DNA from: Arachis hypogaea
Lineage: Eukaryota; Streptophyta; Magnoliopsida; Fabales; Fabaceae
DNA length: 64,000 bases
Direction of reading: 5' to 3'
Assembly: GCF_003086295.3 (NCBI RefSeq)
Contig: NC_092038.1
Span: forward strand, 130,971,518 to 131,035,517
The notes under the pieces are model-generated. The model was not told the DNA's origin. It saw only the letters and a list, made by a program, of their open reading frames with translations, and searched no databases. A program made the translations under genes and the position numbers. Positions 20,791 through 35,060 of the stretch are shown here, piece by piece. Numbering within the stretch: position 1 is the first letter of the stretch; every line of letters begins with the position of its first letter.

Positions 20791-22905
20791 AAATTTCAGT
20801 ATTTCAGTATCTTAAAAAGTGGAGACTCAAGATATTGAAAATTTTTAAGATAGAGACTAAAACTTTAATAAATTTTTTTACTTAAAATATCCTCATTTCA
20901 ATTAATTAATTCTAACTTTATTTTTTGTGTAAATTAAATTAGAGCTTCATTCTTATTTCAATATCTATCTTTTACATTATACCAAATACAACACTGAGAC
21001 TTATTTCAATTCCTGTCTCTCAATTTTAATCTCTAAATCTTAATCTCTCAATTTCTGCCTCTTTTCTAAACGCTACCTAAACATCTCAGTTTATTCATAT
21101 CTATTATTTTATTCCGTGTAGCTTTGGAAACTGAACTATAAGCATAACTGATGATTATTTCCAACAACATAACACTACATAGTAATAGTTATAATAACCT
21201 TATTTTCTTCCTTCAATTTTTTATGATAATTATCAATCTCCTTTTTTATTACAATCTTATATAGATGAGCATATTAATATTTAGTTGACTTTAACTATAT
21301 ATTTTTGTTGGATTTATATTTTGAAAATATAATAAATAAATATAATCTAATTATGAAAATAAAATAAAATCAATCAATAAACTTTAATTTTGTTAAAATA
21401 TATTAGGATGAATTAGTTTTTATTAGAATTATTTAGCATATTTGAATGTTTATTATAAGATATTATATTTTTATTATTTTTATTTTCTTAATACTTATAA
21501 ATATTTTTTTATATTGTATCATTTTACACAATTTAAATAGTCACCAAAAAAAATTCTACACAATTTAAATAAACACAAACCTTTTTTCTATTATTTTTTC
21601 TTATTTTCTAACAAATTTGATAAAAAGAGATATAAAATAAAGTATGATGTACAATAATGTTAAAACAACTTTTCTTTATCCATTAAATTTTTTTATTCAG
21701 TTTAATTTGATTATGAAAATAAAAAAACATTAATAAACTCAACTATATATATTCTAATTACAAAAATTAAATATTTTTATTTTTGGAAGACAAAAGATTG
21801 AAAATAAAAAACATTAATTATTTTAATTTCACCTCTTATAATATTTTGTTTCTAAAATTTCAGTATTTCAATATCTTAAAAAGTGGAGACTCAAGATATT
21901 GAAAATTTTTAAGATAGAGACTAAAACTTTAATAAATTTTTTTACTTAAAATATCATCATTTCAATTAATTAATTTTAACTTTATTTTTTGTATAAATTA
22001 AATTAGAACTTCATTCTTATTTCAATATCTATCTTCTATATTATACCAAATACAACACTGAGACTTATTTCAATTCCTATCTCTCAGTTTTAATCTCTAA
22101 ATCTTAATCTCTCAATTTTTGTCTGTTTTCTAAACGCTACCTAAACATCTCAGTTTATTTATATCTATTATTTTATTCCGTGTAGCTTTGGAAACTGAAC
22201 TATAAACATAACTGATGATTATTTCCAACAACATAACACTACATAGTAATAGTTATAATAACCTTATTTTCTTCCTTCAATTTTTTATGATAATTATCAA
22301 TCTCCTTTTTTATTACAATCTTATATAGATGGGCATATGAATATTTAGTTGACTTTAATTATATATTTTTGTTGGATTTATATTTTGAAATATAATAAAT
22401 AAATATAATCTAATTATGAAAATAAAATAAAATCAATCAATAAACTTTAATTTTGTTAAAATATATTAGGATGAATTAGTTTTTATTAGAATTACTTAGC
22501 ATATTTGAATGTTTATTATAAGATATTATATTTTTATTATTTTTATTTTCTTAATACTTATAAATATTTTTTTATATTGTATCATTCTACATAATTTAAA
22601 TAGTCACCAAAAAAATTTTACACAATTTAAATAAACACAAACCTTTTTTCTACTATTTTTTTTATTTTCTAACAAATTTGATAAAAAGAGATATAAAATA
22701 AAGTATGATGTACAATAATGTTAAAACAACTTTTCTTTATCCATTAAATTTTTTTATTCAGTTTAATTTGATTATGAAAATAAAAAACATTAATAAACTC
22801 AACTATATATATTCTAATTACAAAAATTAAATATTTTTATTTTTGGAAGACAAAAGATTGAAAATAAAAAACATTAATTATTTTAATTTCACCTCTTATA
22901 AAAAA
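20791..22905 (+). repeat. 1.06-kb tandem duplication inside the unit
   Basis: The sequence starting AAATTTCAGTATTTCA at 20791 repeats at 21855, a period of 1,064 bp, and the two copies stay parallel to about 22905 with only scattered substitutions. Both large units carry it, so it predates the 12-kb event. Confidence 0.85.
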
Positions 22906-23640
22906 CATTAGATAATAAGATTTTGTCTTATATTTATAAAAGTCAACATAAAAAATTAAATAGGCTTATCAAGTTTATATACATTTGTTTATTTTATTAG
23001 AAAATTTTCAAAAAAAAAAAATCGAATCAAACTGATATTGATTTTATTCAGAATATATAGTTGAGTTTTTATTCAAATTAAAGTCAGATAATTAAATTGA
23101 ATCACAAACACCGCCAATGTAAATTGAGTTTAATTTAATAAATTTAATCTCGTAACAAAAAATTTAATGGATAAAAAGAAAAATTATTTTAAACTTATTA
23201 TACATCCTACTTTATTTTATATTTTTTTTCTCAGATTAAAATTTATTGGTTGATTTTATTTTATTTTCGTAATTAGATTATATTTATTTATTTATTATAT
23301 TTTTAAAATATAAATCGAACAAAATATATAATTAAAGTTGACTACATATTTATATAGTCGTGAATATAAGATTGTCATAAAAAAATGTTGATTATTATCA
23401 TAAAAAATTGAAAGAAGAAAATAAGGTTATTATTTTTATTACTTGTAGTATTATGTTGTTAGAAATAACATCATCTATTAATCAAAAACAAAGAAAAATT
23501 ATCATCTATGTCCATAGTTCAGTTTCCAAAGCTACATGGAATGAGATAATGGATGTGAATCCCCGACTCCCTTACACGCAGTTTTTTATTTTGCTATTTA
23601 TTTTATGTAAAAACTCTTTTAGTTTCTAACGATTTATTTA

Positions 23641-26222
23641 CAATTTAATATAAGTATAAATTGCGATCATTTATAATAGTTTATGTAAAATTTTTATATT
23701 CTATAATAATTTATATAATTAAAATAAGTTTTAATATATGTTTTAAATATTTATAATATAAAAAATTCAAGTATTATTTAAAAGATATTAATTTATATTT
23801 TTAGAATATTTTAATTTAATTTGATGTATTTTTATTTTGTTTATTTAATTATTAGATTGGACTTTATAATTGTGAGTTTAGAGTTTTTCTATATTTTAAC
23901 ATAATAAGAGATTATAAATATCTCATAAACAAGGGTAGTCGTAGTATAAAATGATTTAGAGGTTTAAATTTTTTTTTTTTGGTTTCGTAATAAAACCATG
24001 GTGTAAAGTGAAAACAATTGAAATTAAAGAGTCTCTCTTGTTGGATGAAGGAATTGAATAGAAGATTGAGGAGTTATAATCTTTACAAGTTAGGTTGAGA
24101 AGCCCTTTCTTATTGTGTCAAATTGGATAAAGAATAAAATGTTTCTTTTTTACTCAATTTTAATATATCTTTTTGTTTTTATTTAAATTTTAATTTATCT
24201 TTTTTTTATTTTATTTGAATCTTTATCTTTTTGTTTATCTTTTATTTCTTTATCAAGTTCAAAAAATATAACCATTATCCGAATATTGTAATTGAGTAAT
24301 TTTAAATTCTATTTTATTTATTTATGTAATTTGTCTTAAAAAAAGGATAAATAACTGTATATTATCAGTTAAATTTTAAATATTTAAAATACCTATATAT
24401 TTAAAAAGTTGTTGCTTTTTATAATATTTTTAAATTTAAAAATTATAAATTCAAATTATTTTATGATTTCAAATATATTAAAATTAAGACACTTATCTTA
24501 GAAAATAAAAATTATGCAATTAATTTATAATTTGGATTTTATTCAAATCAATTTATTTATTCTTATAAATTAAAAATTCAGATACAAATAATTTTATGTA
24601 AAATTAATAATTAAAAATTATTAGATAATAATTTTATTAAATTTATTAAATTATTTAATAACTTTTAATTATTAATTTTATAAGAACTTAATTGTAGTTG
24701 GTTCCATACTTTCTTCTAATTCTGAAGTATAGGTGCTGGTTAATTAGCTGGCAAGTGCTTGTTACAAGTTACACTATGCTCCCTCAAAATATTCATGTTT
24801 GGAGAAAAGAATGGCAAATAATAGCAAATTAGTAACATTAATTTTTTTTCTACTTGTTTTGTTAAATAATAAAGAATGAAATAGATTATCAAGGGTAATT
24901 TATGTATTTAAATAAACTCTTAAGATAAATTACACAAATATAATAATTGACATTTTTTATATGCGTGCATTTTTTTAAATTATGTAAATCACGCGCTGGC
25001 TAATTATATACTATTTCAGTCGAGCAGAAATCGCTCTTATACGTATAGCAGTTTATAATTAAAAAAAATGAAGAAAAAATCGTTACAAGCAGAAAATATC
25101 AAGCGGCTAAACAGCTTTGAGTTGCAGAAAATTAAGTGAAGTTTGGTTTGAAAGGAAAAAAAAATAATAATTTATTTATTTATAAGAGATAACAATATTT
25201 TTTTTATAATGTCACTTTTTTTAAACAAATTTATATAAAATATAATACAAAAAAATCATATAAAAATGATATTATCAATGCAAATTCAATTGATCATTGA
25301 TTTTTTTTATATATAATTTTAAATGAGTAATAAATAAACAGTAAATATATACTAATTGCAATAATTAATTAAAAATAGTAGATGATAGTTATGCTACTTA
25401 ATTGATTAATTAAAAATAGTAGATAATAGGCATACTATTTAATTAATTATTATAATTATCATTTTTTTTGTATAAGATCTTAAAAGAAAAAATTAAAAAA
25501 TAAAAATAAAAATAAATAAAATCTATGTTTTTAATCGAAAACTTAATATATCAAATTGTATAAACTTTGCATTTTGGGATTGTTCGTATGTTTGAACTAG
25601 TAAATTATCCGGTAATTTTTATAAATTTTATACACTTTGATATATTAAAAAATATTTTAAATTAAAAATATAAAATTTATTTGATTTATATTTTTAATTT
25701 TTAATATTTTTTTGCTTTTAAAATCTTATAAAAGGGTAAAAATAATAACTACAATGATTAATAGGTTTCGCTAGAAAATTAATTAGAAAAATAGTTAATT
25801 AGTTGAAAAATAAAAATTCTGTTATAAAAAAAAAACTTCTTTTGTCCTAATTTTTTGAGTTAAAATGAGAGAAACTAAAAGATTAATAAGAATTGTCATG
25901 GGTTCGATTATATTTTTATATTGGTTGTCAAAAATCTAACACAATTTTTTTTTTATTTGGATTTGGGACCGATTAGGTACTGCAAATATAACATAGGCGG
26001 AGTTATTAATGAGAATTGTAAAAAAGAAAAATGATATCATGGGCTAAAGGCCCAAGCAAAAATAATAAAAACACTTCTAACTTTTGAAAGAAATCAAATC
26101 CTATACTATCATAGTGATACAATGTGGCCTCTAGGCGTAGCATATTATTACCAAAGAAAAGGAGGACAGAAAAATTAAAGAAGAAAAAAAAATGTAAGTC
26201 GAGGAGCAGGAATGGTTATTAG
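23641..26222. other. AT-rich non-coding DNA
   Basis: No gene, RNA or element boundary is supported. The sequence is strongly AT-rich with many short A/T tracts. Its duplicate occupies roughly 35800-38385. Confidence 0.5.
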
Positions 26223-26555
26223 CAAAGTTTTGAAAATTGAATCGGTCATCGAACTGCTCTATTTATTGATTTATTGATTTATAAATTTAACTAATTTAAC
26301 TGTAGTTGAATTGAAAAAAATTGTTTTATAAAAAAATAATAAATAAAATATAAATAAACACATAAAAATTATATGATTTTATCAATTTACAAATTTAAAA
26401 GATTTTTTAAAATACTCTTAAAATATATGTTTTCAAGTACTTTTATCATTATCATCTTTAGCTTTACACTCATCACTCAATTAAAGAAATCTACAACCTT
26501 AATCCTTTATGATTTCTTTTGGAAAAATAAAATCCCATTCAAAAAGAAAATCATT

Positions 26556-26988
26556 TAGGGATGGCAATAGGGTGGGTAGGGGCAGATTTTTGCTCTATCG
26601 GATCCTGTCATGCCTTACAATAATCTGGATAAAACCCGCCCCGTTTCTACTTGCGGGTAGTAAATGGTTGAACCTTAACCCGCCCCGTCCCTACCCGCCC
26701 CCATAATTATTAAAATCTAATAAATAAAATTAAATTTCAAAATTTATATAACCATCATCACATACATAACATAAATTAAAGTAAAATTTTAAATATAATA
26801 CAATATTATCAATCATTTTACTAATTATTTTTATATATTACACATATAATATATTAAAATTATATATTATATATATACCGGGACGGGTAGTACCTAAATC
26901 CGACCCCGCCCCGCCCGCCCAAAAACCTGCCCCGAGCAGGTAGGGGCGGGGTAGGTACCCGCAGGTTCGGGTGGTGTTGCCATCCCTA
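26556..26988. mobile_element. hAT-type MITE, 433 bp
   Basis: Terminal inverted repeats TAGGGATGGCAA and TTGCCATCCCTA are flanked by an exact 8-bp duplication AAATCATT (26548-26555 and 26989-26996). The ends are GC-rich (CCCGCCCC runs) around an AT-rich core. It is nested inside the larger hAT-like element. Confidence 0.9.
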
Positions 26989-27659
26989 AAATCATTGCTG
27001 TAAGTAATTGAGAATATTTGTGAGACTCAACACTAAGACATAAAACAAGCATACATAAAGAGCAGTAGCAAATAATCCAATTCTCAATTCCATGAATCAT
27101 AAATAAAAAGGTGTCTAAATATCTACATAATCAATCAAATTTAGCATTAAAAGTATCAAAAACCAAATTTTACAGTTAAAAAATGGAGTAAAAGACATTA
27201 TAAATGAGAGTGGCTTGAACTACCGTCTTCTGCATTAGAAAAATACACTACCATCATCATCATCAATCCCAAGACCTCCAACAACAGCATCATCTTCATG
27301 ATTTCCTTGCTCTAAATCAATAACATGGGACATCTGTTGTTTGTTAATTTTTTTGAAAGCATCAATTTGGTTTAAAATTAAAACATAGCAACAAATAATC
27401 ATCCTAAAGTCTGAAACCAACAAATTTATCAATAAAAATTCAAAAACAACATACTTATAAATTTAAAAACAGCAGCAGCAGAGTAAAAAAAAAAAACATT
27501 TTTAGCAATAATTTTGACAACAATACAAAATCAATTTCTTTGATTGATTTCACATTCAGAAAATCACTAATCAGATTCAGAATAGACTCAAACAGAACAA
27601 TAATAGTACAATCCAATTACAATATCATAGCAATCCACTACTCAATAATCTCAACAAAC

Positions 27660-27980
27660 AACATCCAAACAATTAATCATGCTTTAACAATTAATCATTT
27701 AATCATGTTTCAAGTAAACAATTTTTCAACAATTAATCATGCTTCAGCCTTCAAGCAATTAGCTTCAACAATTAATCATACTTAAAACAATCAGCTTCAA
27801 CAATTAATCATTTAATAACGCTTTAAATGGGTGTTGACCCGGTCTGTATACGAATGGTGTTGCTGAATGAAATGATGAATGTAGAACTAATAATTAATCA
27901 TACTTCAAATAATAATAGCAAGGTTTAGAAGTTAGAACCAACAATTAATCATACTTCAACAATTATTATTACAAAAAATT
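27660..27980 (+). repeat. Degenerate AACAATTAATCAT repeats
   Basis: At least eight copies of AACAATTAATCAT or a close variant occur at irregular 20-50 bp spacing, often followed by a CTT-type tail. They are within the hAT-like element and duplicated at about 39823-40140. Confidence 0.75.
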
Positions 27981-27996
27981 AGACTTATACCTAGGG

Positions 27997-28281
27997 TTAG
28001 TGGAAGACAGAGAAGAATGCAGAGTTGGCGACGATAGAGACAGTGGCTGGGGTGGAAGGGTCGAATAGAGCTGGCTTTGTTTCTAATTCTTCTATTATTT
28101 GGTTTTCTATTGATGTCATATAATCTCTTATAGTTCTTTTAGTATGAAACCCTATGTAATTCCAAATGTCCCTTCCAGATAATTCACCAAGTTTTGGATT
28201 AGTAAAGGCTTCTAATAAGAAGGAATTCAACCAATTTTCGAAAATTTCTTTTTCGTTCTTTTTGCAGTCTAAATCAAGCAT
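27997..28281 (-). pseudogene. Chimeric ORF across the tandem-duplication junction
   Basis: The first part (from the Met at 28281 to the junction at 28076) is the viral capsid internal segment, also found at about 16100. After the junction the frame runs on into hAT-element sequence and ends at 27997, giving 94 codons. It exists only because of the duplication. No promoter is visible and a function is not expected. Confidence 0.8.
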
Positions 28282-29139
28282 TCTTTCTCCTTCTATTTCT
28301 TGAATTTTATGAACGTATTTTGATGGTATTTTTGTATATTTTGAATCTTTATTTATAAACCCTTTTTTAAAAGCATAATTATCAAAACCTGTTTCCTATT
28401 TAAATTGAGATTGATTATCCTTAGATGTTCCAGCTTCATTTTTTACTTGTATTGGAATAGCTGATTCTTCGTCACTTGAATAATCTAGAATGTGTTCTTC
28501 ATTTTCTATATTTTCAGAATTTACTAATTCTTCTTCTATTTGAAAACCATGTTCCATAATATTATTTTCTTGAACCATTTTTAATTGTTTAAAAAGCATT
28601 GTAACTTCTTCTAATTTTTCTTCAATATTCATAATTTTAGTGGTGGTTTTACTTTTAAATCTGTTATGTTAATTATGTTTTGAAATTTTTCTTCCTTGGG
28701 ATTCTCTTTTTCCTTATTTCTTTGAAATTTTATGGATGTTAATATTTCTTCGAGCATATCTACTATAGAATTTAATTGTGGGTTAAAAGTATGATATAGA
28801 TGTGGGGAATCATTTCCATGGTAACATTTTTTAGAAATTCCGTGTGAAAGATAAGTTTTTTCAGGTTTTTGAAGTCCTTCAATAAAACTTATAGTAAAAT
28901 AAAGATTTTGAGAAAAATCATTTTGTATTGATTTTAAGAATTCGGTGTCATTACAGTTAACATTAGTTAAAATCATTAATTTTTGATCTATTAATTTTGA
29001 TAACTTAATTATTTCTTCTCTTAAATCTTCTAATTTACTTTTTTTCCATTAGGTAACACTTTTCTTTGTGAAGAGTTACACTTTTAAAAATGTAACTCTA
29101 GCCACCACTAATTACTATAGACATAGCCACCAGAGACCT

Positions 29140-29142
<3 letters not shown>
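28076..29142 (-). pseudogene. Duplicated fragment of the viral insert
   Basis: It contains the first part of the capsid ORF (from 28632, with the same in-frame TAG at 28398-28396), the whole 115-codon upstream ORF (28976-28629) and the viral right terminus up to the TA run. The capsid is cut at the junction and no polymerase or promoter is present. Confidence 0.9.

Positions 29143-29175
<33 letters not shown>
29143..29175. repeat. (TA)n microsatellite, 33 bp
   Basis: Duplicate of the 77-bp run at 16962, shorter by 44 bp. Confidence 0.95.
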
Positions 29176-29180
<5 letters not shown>

Positions 29181-30000
29181 TCCAATTACTTATCCGATGC
29201 TAAACATGAGAGGATGTATTACAATTTCACTTTAGACTATCTTTCAGAAATTCACATTGAATAAAAATAGGAAATAAATTTTTAATTAGTCAATATTAGT
29301 TAATTTTTTATTATAAAATTATTTTTGAACCTTCATCTTTTTAGAATTTAGTAATGAATAAAAGGAAAAATTGTTTTAACATTATTATATATCCTTATTC
29401 TATTTTATTTTATACCTCTTTTTCTCAAATTAAAGTTTATTGGTTGACTTTATTTTATTTTTGTAATTAGATTATATTTATTTATTATATTTTTAAAATA
29501 TAAATCCAACAAAAATATATAGTTAAAGTCGACTAAATAATATTCATATGCTCGTCAACATAAGATTGCCATAAAAAAGAATGTTGATTATTATTATAAG
29601 AAATTGAAGGAAGAAAACAAAGTTATTATTATTATTATTTGTAGTACTATGTTGTTGGAAATAAGGCTGAGAGTGAATTGAGTTGGGTTGAGTTAGACCA
29701 AATTCAGGTTCGATTTATGAAAATTGACCTTGACTCATTAACAATTGAGTTTATTTTTTAAGTTTAAACTTGACTCATCTAAAATTTATGAACTGGTTCG
29801 AGCTCACGAACTAACTTAAATAACATGAACATAATCTATAATTTTATATTAATAAATTATAATTTATTTATACTAAAAATATAATTTTATATATTGTATA
29901 TCTATTAATTATCAATTTTTTATTTATATCCTACATCTAAATTATATAAAAAGTAATTATAAAATTTTAAATAAGAACACTAATATATATAAAATTATAT

Positions 30001-30142
30001 GGTGAAAACTCAGGTGAAGTCGACTTCACGTGAAATTTATATCTGAGAGCTGTTAGATGAAAATTTAGTCAAATCAGTCAAATCATCTTACGGCTCTCAA
30101 GTATCAACTTCACGTGAAGTCAACTGCACATGAGTTTCCACC
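30001..30142. mobile_element. 142-bp Mutator-like MITE (second copy)
   Basis: Duplicate of 17864-18005 with the same ends and the same AAAATTATAT flanks. It arrived before the 12-kb duplication. Confidence 0.8.
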
Positions 30143-30225
30143 AAAATTATATACCATTATTTTATATGTATATATATAATATTAAAAATATAAATTAAAT
30201 ATATATAAAATATATGTATTAATAA

Positions 30226-30270
<45 letters not shown>

Positions 30271-30795
30271 CGAATCAGTTTATGAATTAATAATGAGCTG
30301 AACTAATTTAAATTTAAATTTGATTCATTTAATTTATGAGTTCAATTTTAAGTTTAAATTTTATTCGTCAGCTCACAATCAACTTATCAAATTATTAATG
30401 AATAGAGTTAATTAGAACTGACTCATACACTCACTTGGTTCACTTTTTCCGTATTAAAAATAATCATCGTCTATGCCTATGGTTCAGTTTCCAAAGCTAC
30501 ATAATGGATTTGAATCCGCAACTCCGATCCCTTTCACGTACGTTTTATATTTTTCTATTTATTTTATGTAAACTCTTTTAGTCTCTACTTTCTAGCGATT
30601 TATTTATAATTTAATATAAGTATAAATTACGATAATTTGTGATAGTTTAGGTATAAATTTTAAAATTTTTATACCTCATAGAGATTTATATCATTAAATT
30701 TTTTCGGAAGACCCCTTCTCTATGAAACTACCCGCCATTATTGTATTAGCTAACACAAGCAATCAGCCAAAACAGGTGAACACTAAAGAAGAATT

Positions 30796-32414
30796 AGGGG
30801 TGTTCATGGCCCGGTCCGGCCTTGAACTTTTTAGGGGCTAATTTAGTGTGATTTTATTGGGTCTAGGGCCGGGTAAGGGTCTCAAAAATAGACCCGGTCA
30901 ATGTTTCAGATCGGGTCCGGACCATAGCTTGGGTCACCCGAACTCAGTCCGATGACCCGGTCATCGTACACAATTAATATTTTGTGTTATTAGTGATAGA
31001 TAATAACTATTCTTATGTGAAATTTAAGTATTGCAAACTTTAATATTTTGTCTTATTAGTCATTATGGTAGCGTTTGTTTTCAGAGACAGGACACAGAGA
31101 CATAGACAGTACATGTTTAAAATGTGTTTGAAAGCATAGACATGGACACGGAACACATTGTTTCCAAGACAATTTTTTAGATTTTTTGTGTCCACTCTTT
31201 TACGAAGGACAGTGATAGACACGGATTTAGAAGAGTGGACACGGATTTTTTTATAAATTTTGTTTCCCTTTTTATCCATAGATATTTTTATTATTCCACT
31301 ATTATCCCTTCTTATTTTTTCTATAATTAATCTTGAAATTTTTGAAAAATAAATATTATTAAAAGTAAAATTGATCTTTTAAAATGCTAAAAAATACTTT
31401 ATAAAATATAATTGATTTTATATAATTTAAAGAAAAATCAGTCTTTAGATTAAAAAAATTGGTTTTCTAAATAAAAATAGATTTTTATGTGCAAAAACTA
31501 ATTTTTTTTCATGTAAAAACGGATTCTTTTTTTAAAACTAATTTTTTATTTAAAATTAATTTGACATATTAACCTAAACAAAATTTTTTATTAATCAAAC
31601 TCAGATCTATTTTTTTATTAATCTTAATCATATGTATTTCTACATATTAATAATAAATTTAAAAATAAAATAAATATATTTATATTTTTTATTTTAATAT
31701 AAATACTATTATATATTTTTTATTAAATTTTTTGGTCTCTTCAAACGTTTTTTCAAGTTTCGTCTGTACTCCTACGTACTCTCATTTTCTATTAAATTAG
31801 TTTATACTTGATGTAGGAAATTTGGAATCATATAGTTATTTTAGTCATTTCATATAATATTTTAGTCTTGTCCATGTGTATCCAAACATAATACTGGACA
31901 TTACATTAGTGTCTTGTATATCGTATCCAAACACAATACACAAACAATAATTTTTAGTGTCTCCGTCCTATTGTCTCTGTCCCAATGTCATGTTCTGTCC
32001 TGTCTCTGAAAACAAACACAGCCTATAAGACTATAAGTTAATGCTTTATGTTTAAAATGTATAAGACTTTAGACTAATGCATAATATTGTGTTATTTGTA
32101 TTGATTTAAATATTTGGTGTTATTAGACAATATTAGTATTAATTGTGGTTATACTTTAATTTTAAAGAAGGGTTGGTTCTTGTTATATTTTTCTAAGTGA
32201 ATTTTACTATGTGAATTGTGAAATCATGGTTGAAGATGAGGTGATTTTTACATGCTAAAGATCCGATTTTCACCCGATTTTTACCCGGCCCAAAGGTGCA
32301 TAAGTTTCATCGGGTTTAGGATCGGGTTAGGATCTAAAAAATAGGCCCGGTCTATATTTCGAGTCGGATCTGGGTTAGACCAACCCCGGTGTGACCCGAC
32401 CCATGTACAACCCT
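30796..32414. mobile_element. GGGTC-rich DNA element with nested Harbinger-like element (second copy)
   Basis: Duplicate of 18639-20258. The nested Harbinger-like element lies at 31067-32023. The right terminus here reads CATGTACAACCCTT, one base different from copy 1. Confidence 0.6.
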
Positions 32415-32944
32415 TAAAAAAATAGCTTTTATTTATAGTTGAATTACTTAGCGGATGAAGCTTATCCAACTGATTAAATATCTATCTTCGGTTATTCGGT
32501 TATCATAAAATCTTTTTTAAATCATATATTTTAATTTGATTTTTGAATTTTGAATTATCTATTTTTATCTTCTATTTATCTATTTATATATAATTATAAT
32601 TCTTTTGTTCCTTGAAGAATTGTGATTGTGCACACTTGTTTAATTTGGATAAACACCCGTACCTAGGATTATTATTATTATTTCATATTTTTTTATGTTA
32701 TTTACTTATTTTGAAGTTGTTAAATTATTATTATTTAGGAAATGTTAGTAATTATATTTTATTAATTAAAAAATTTTAAAAATAAGACAAATTACATAAA
32801 TAAATAAAATAGAACTAAAAATTACTCAATTACAACTTTTGAATAATAAGTACATTTTTATTCTAAATTTATTTGATGTAAACTGCTTTTGTTTTGAGGT
32901 ATAGAGAATTAGAAACTGGTACTAAAATTTTAGTTTTTGTTTTT

Positions 32945-35060
32945 AAAATTTCAGTATTTCAGTATCTTAAAAAGTGGAGACTCAAGATATTGAAAATTTT
33001 TAAGATAGAGACTAAAACTTTAATAAATTTTTTTACTTAAAATATCCTCATTTCAATTAATTAATTCTAACTTTATTTTTTGTGTAAATTAAATTAGAGC
33101 TTCATTCTTATTTCAATATCTATCTTTTACATTATACCAAATACAACACTGAGACTTATTTCAATTCCTGTCTCTCAATTTTAATCTCTAAATCTTAATC
33201 TCTCAATTTCTGCCTCTTTTCTAAACGCTACCTAAACATCTCAGTTTATTCATATCTATTATTTTATTCCGTGTAGCTTTGGAAACTGAACTATAAGCAT
33301 AACTGATGATTATTTCCAACAACATAACACTACATAGTAATAGTTATAATAACCTTATTTTCTTCCTTCAATTTTTTATGATAATTATCAATCTCCTTTT
33401 TTATTACAATCTTATATAGATGAGCATATTAATATTTAGTTGACTTTAACTATATATTTTTGTTGGATTTATATTTTGAAAATATAATAAATAAATATAA
33501 TCTAATTATGAAAATAAAATAAAATCAATCAATAAACTTTAATTTTGTTAAAATATATTAGGATGAATTAGTTTTTATTAGAATTATTTAGCATATTTGA
33601 ATGTTTATTATAAGATATTATATTTTTATTATTTTTATTTTCTTAATACTTATAAATATTTTTTTATATTGTATCATTTTACACAATTTAAATAGTCACC
33701 AAAAAAAATTCTACACAATTTAAATAAACACAAACCTTTTTTCTATTATTTTTTCTTATTTTCTAACAAATTTGATAAAAAGAGATATAAAATAAAGTAT
33801 GATGTACAATAATGTTAAAACAACTTTTCTTTATCCATTAAATTTTTTTATTCAGTTTAATTTGATTATGAAAATAAAAAAACATTAATAAACTCAACTA
33901 TATATATTCTAATTACAAAAATTAAATATTTTTATTTTTGGAAGACAAAAGATTGAAAATAAAAAACATTAATTATTTTAATTTCACCTCTTATAATATT
34001 TTGTTTCTAAAATTTCAGTATTTCAATATTTTAAAAAGTGGAGACTCAAGATATTGAAAATTTTTAAGATAGAGACTAAAACTTTAATAAATTTTTTTAC
34101 TTAAAATATCATCATTTCAATTAATTAATTTTAACTTTATTTTTTGTGTAAATTAAATTAGAACTTCATTCTTATTTCAATATCTATCTTCTATATTATA
34201 CCAAATACAACACTGAGACTTATTTCAATTTCTATCTCTCAGTTTTAATCTCTAAATCTTAATCTCTCAATTTTTGTCTCTTTTCTAAACGCTACCTAAA
34301 CATCTCAGTTTATTTATATCTATTATTTTATTCCGTGTAGCTTTGGAAACTGAACTATAAACATAACTGATGATTATTTCCAACAACATAACACTACATA
34401 GTAATAGTTATAATAACCTTATTTTCTTCCTTCAATTTTTTATGATAATTATCAATCTCCTTTTTTATTACAATCTTATATAGATGGGCATATGAATATT
34501 TAGTTGACTTTAATTATATATTTTTGTTGGATTTATATTTTGAAAATATAATAAATAAATATAATCTAATTATGAAAATAAAATAAAATCAATCAATAAA
34601 CTTTAATTTTGTTAAAATATATTAGGATGAATTAGTTTTTATTAGAATTACTTAGCATATTTGAATGTTTATTATAAGATATTATATTTTTATTATTTTT
34701 ATTTTCTTAATACTTATAAATATTTTTTTATATTGTATCATTCTACATAATTTAAATAGTCACCAAAAAAATTTTACACAATTTAAATAAACACAAACCT
34801 TTTTTCTACTATTTTTTTTTATTTTCTAACAAATTTGATAAAAAGAGATATAAAATAAAGTATGATGTACAATAATGTTAAAACAACTTTTCTTTATCCA
34901 TTAAATTTTTTTATTCAGTTTAATTTGATTATGAAAATAAAAAAACATTAATAAACTCAACTATATATATTCTAATTACAAAAATTAAATATTTTTATTT
35001 TTGGAAGACAAAAGATTGAAAATAAAAAACATTAATTATTTTAATTTCACCTCTTATAAA
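32945..35060 (+). repeat. 1.06-kb tandem duplication (second copy)
   Basis: Duplicate of 20791-22905, again two parallel units about 1.06 kb apart, followed by the same AT-rich DNA up to 38385. Confidence 0.8.

Larger units (their letters stand above)
18328..23640. repeat. Unclassified AT-rich repeat family, copies in both orientations
   Basis: CAGTTTCCAAAGCTACA occurs at 18328 and 23520 on the plus strand and at 21117 and 22181 on the minus strand. Each is embedded in several hundred bases of matching sequence, including the TATTTTTAAAATATAAAT and TCAATAAACTTTAA blocks. The copies form a large potential fold-back. No coding capacity or diagnostic terminus was found. Confidence 0.6.
15895..28075 (+). 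repeat. Tandem duplication, copy 1 (12,181 bp)
   Basis: This unit and 28076-40238 align end to end in direct orientation. The left breakpoint is inside the viral capsid ORF (TTTGTTTCTAATTC at 15895) and the right breakpoint is inside a hAT-like element (after GAGCTGGC at 28075). In the viral part I counted about seven substitutions in the first 1,020 bp, so identity is around 99%. Copies also differ in TA-run length (77 against 33 bp). There is no obvious microhomology at the junction. Confidence 0.93.
26223..28075. mobile_element. hAT-like element, truncated by the duplication junction
   Basis: The left terminus CAAAGTTTTGAAAA follows GTTATTAG at 26215-26222. The right terminus is missing because the tandem junction at 28075 joins the element directly to viral capsid sequence. 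The intact counterpart is 38386-40710. Confidence 0.8.
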
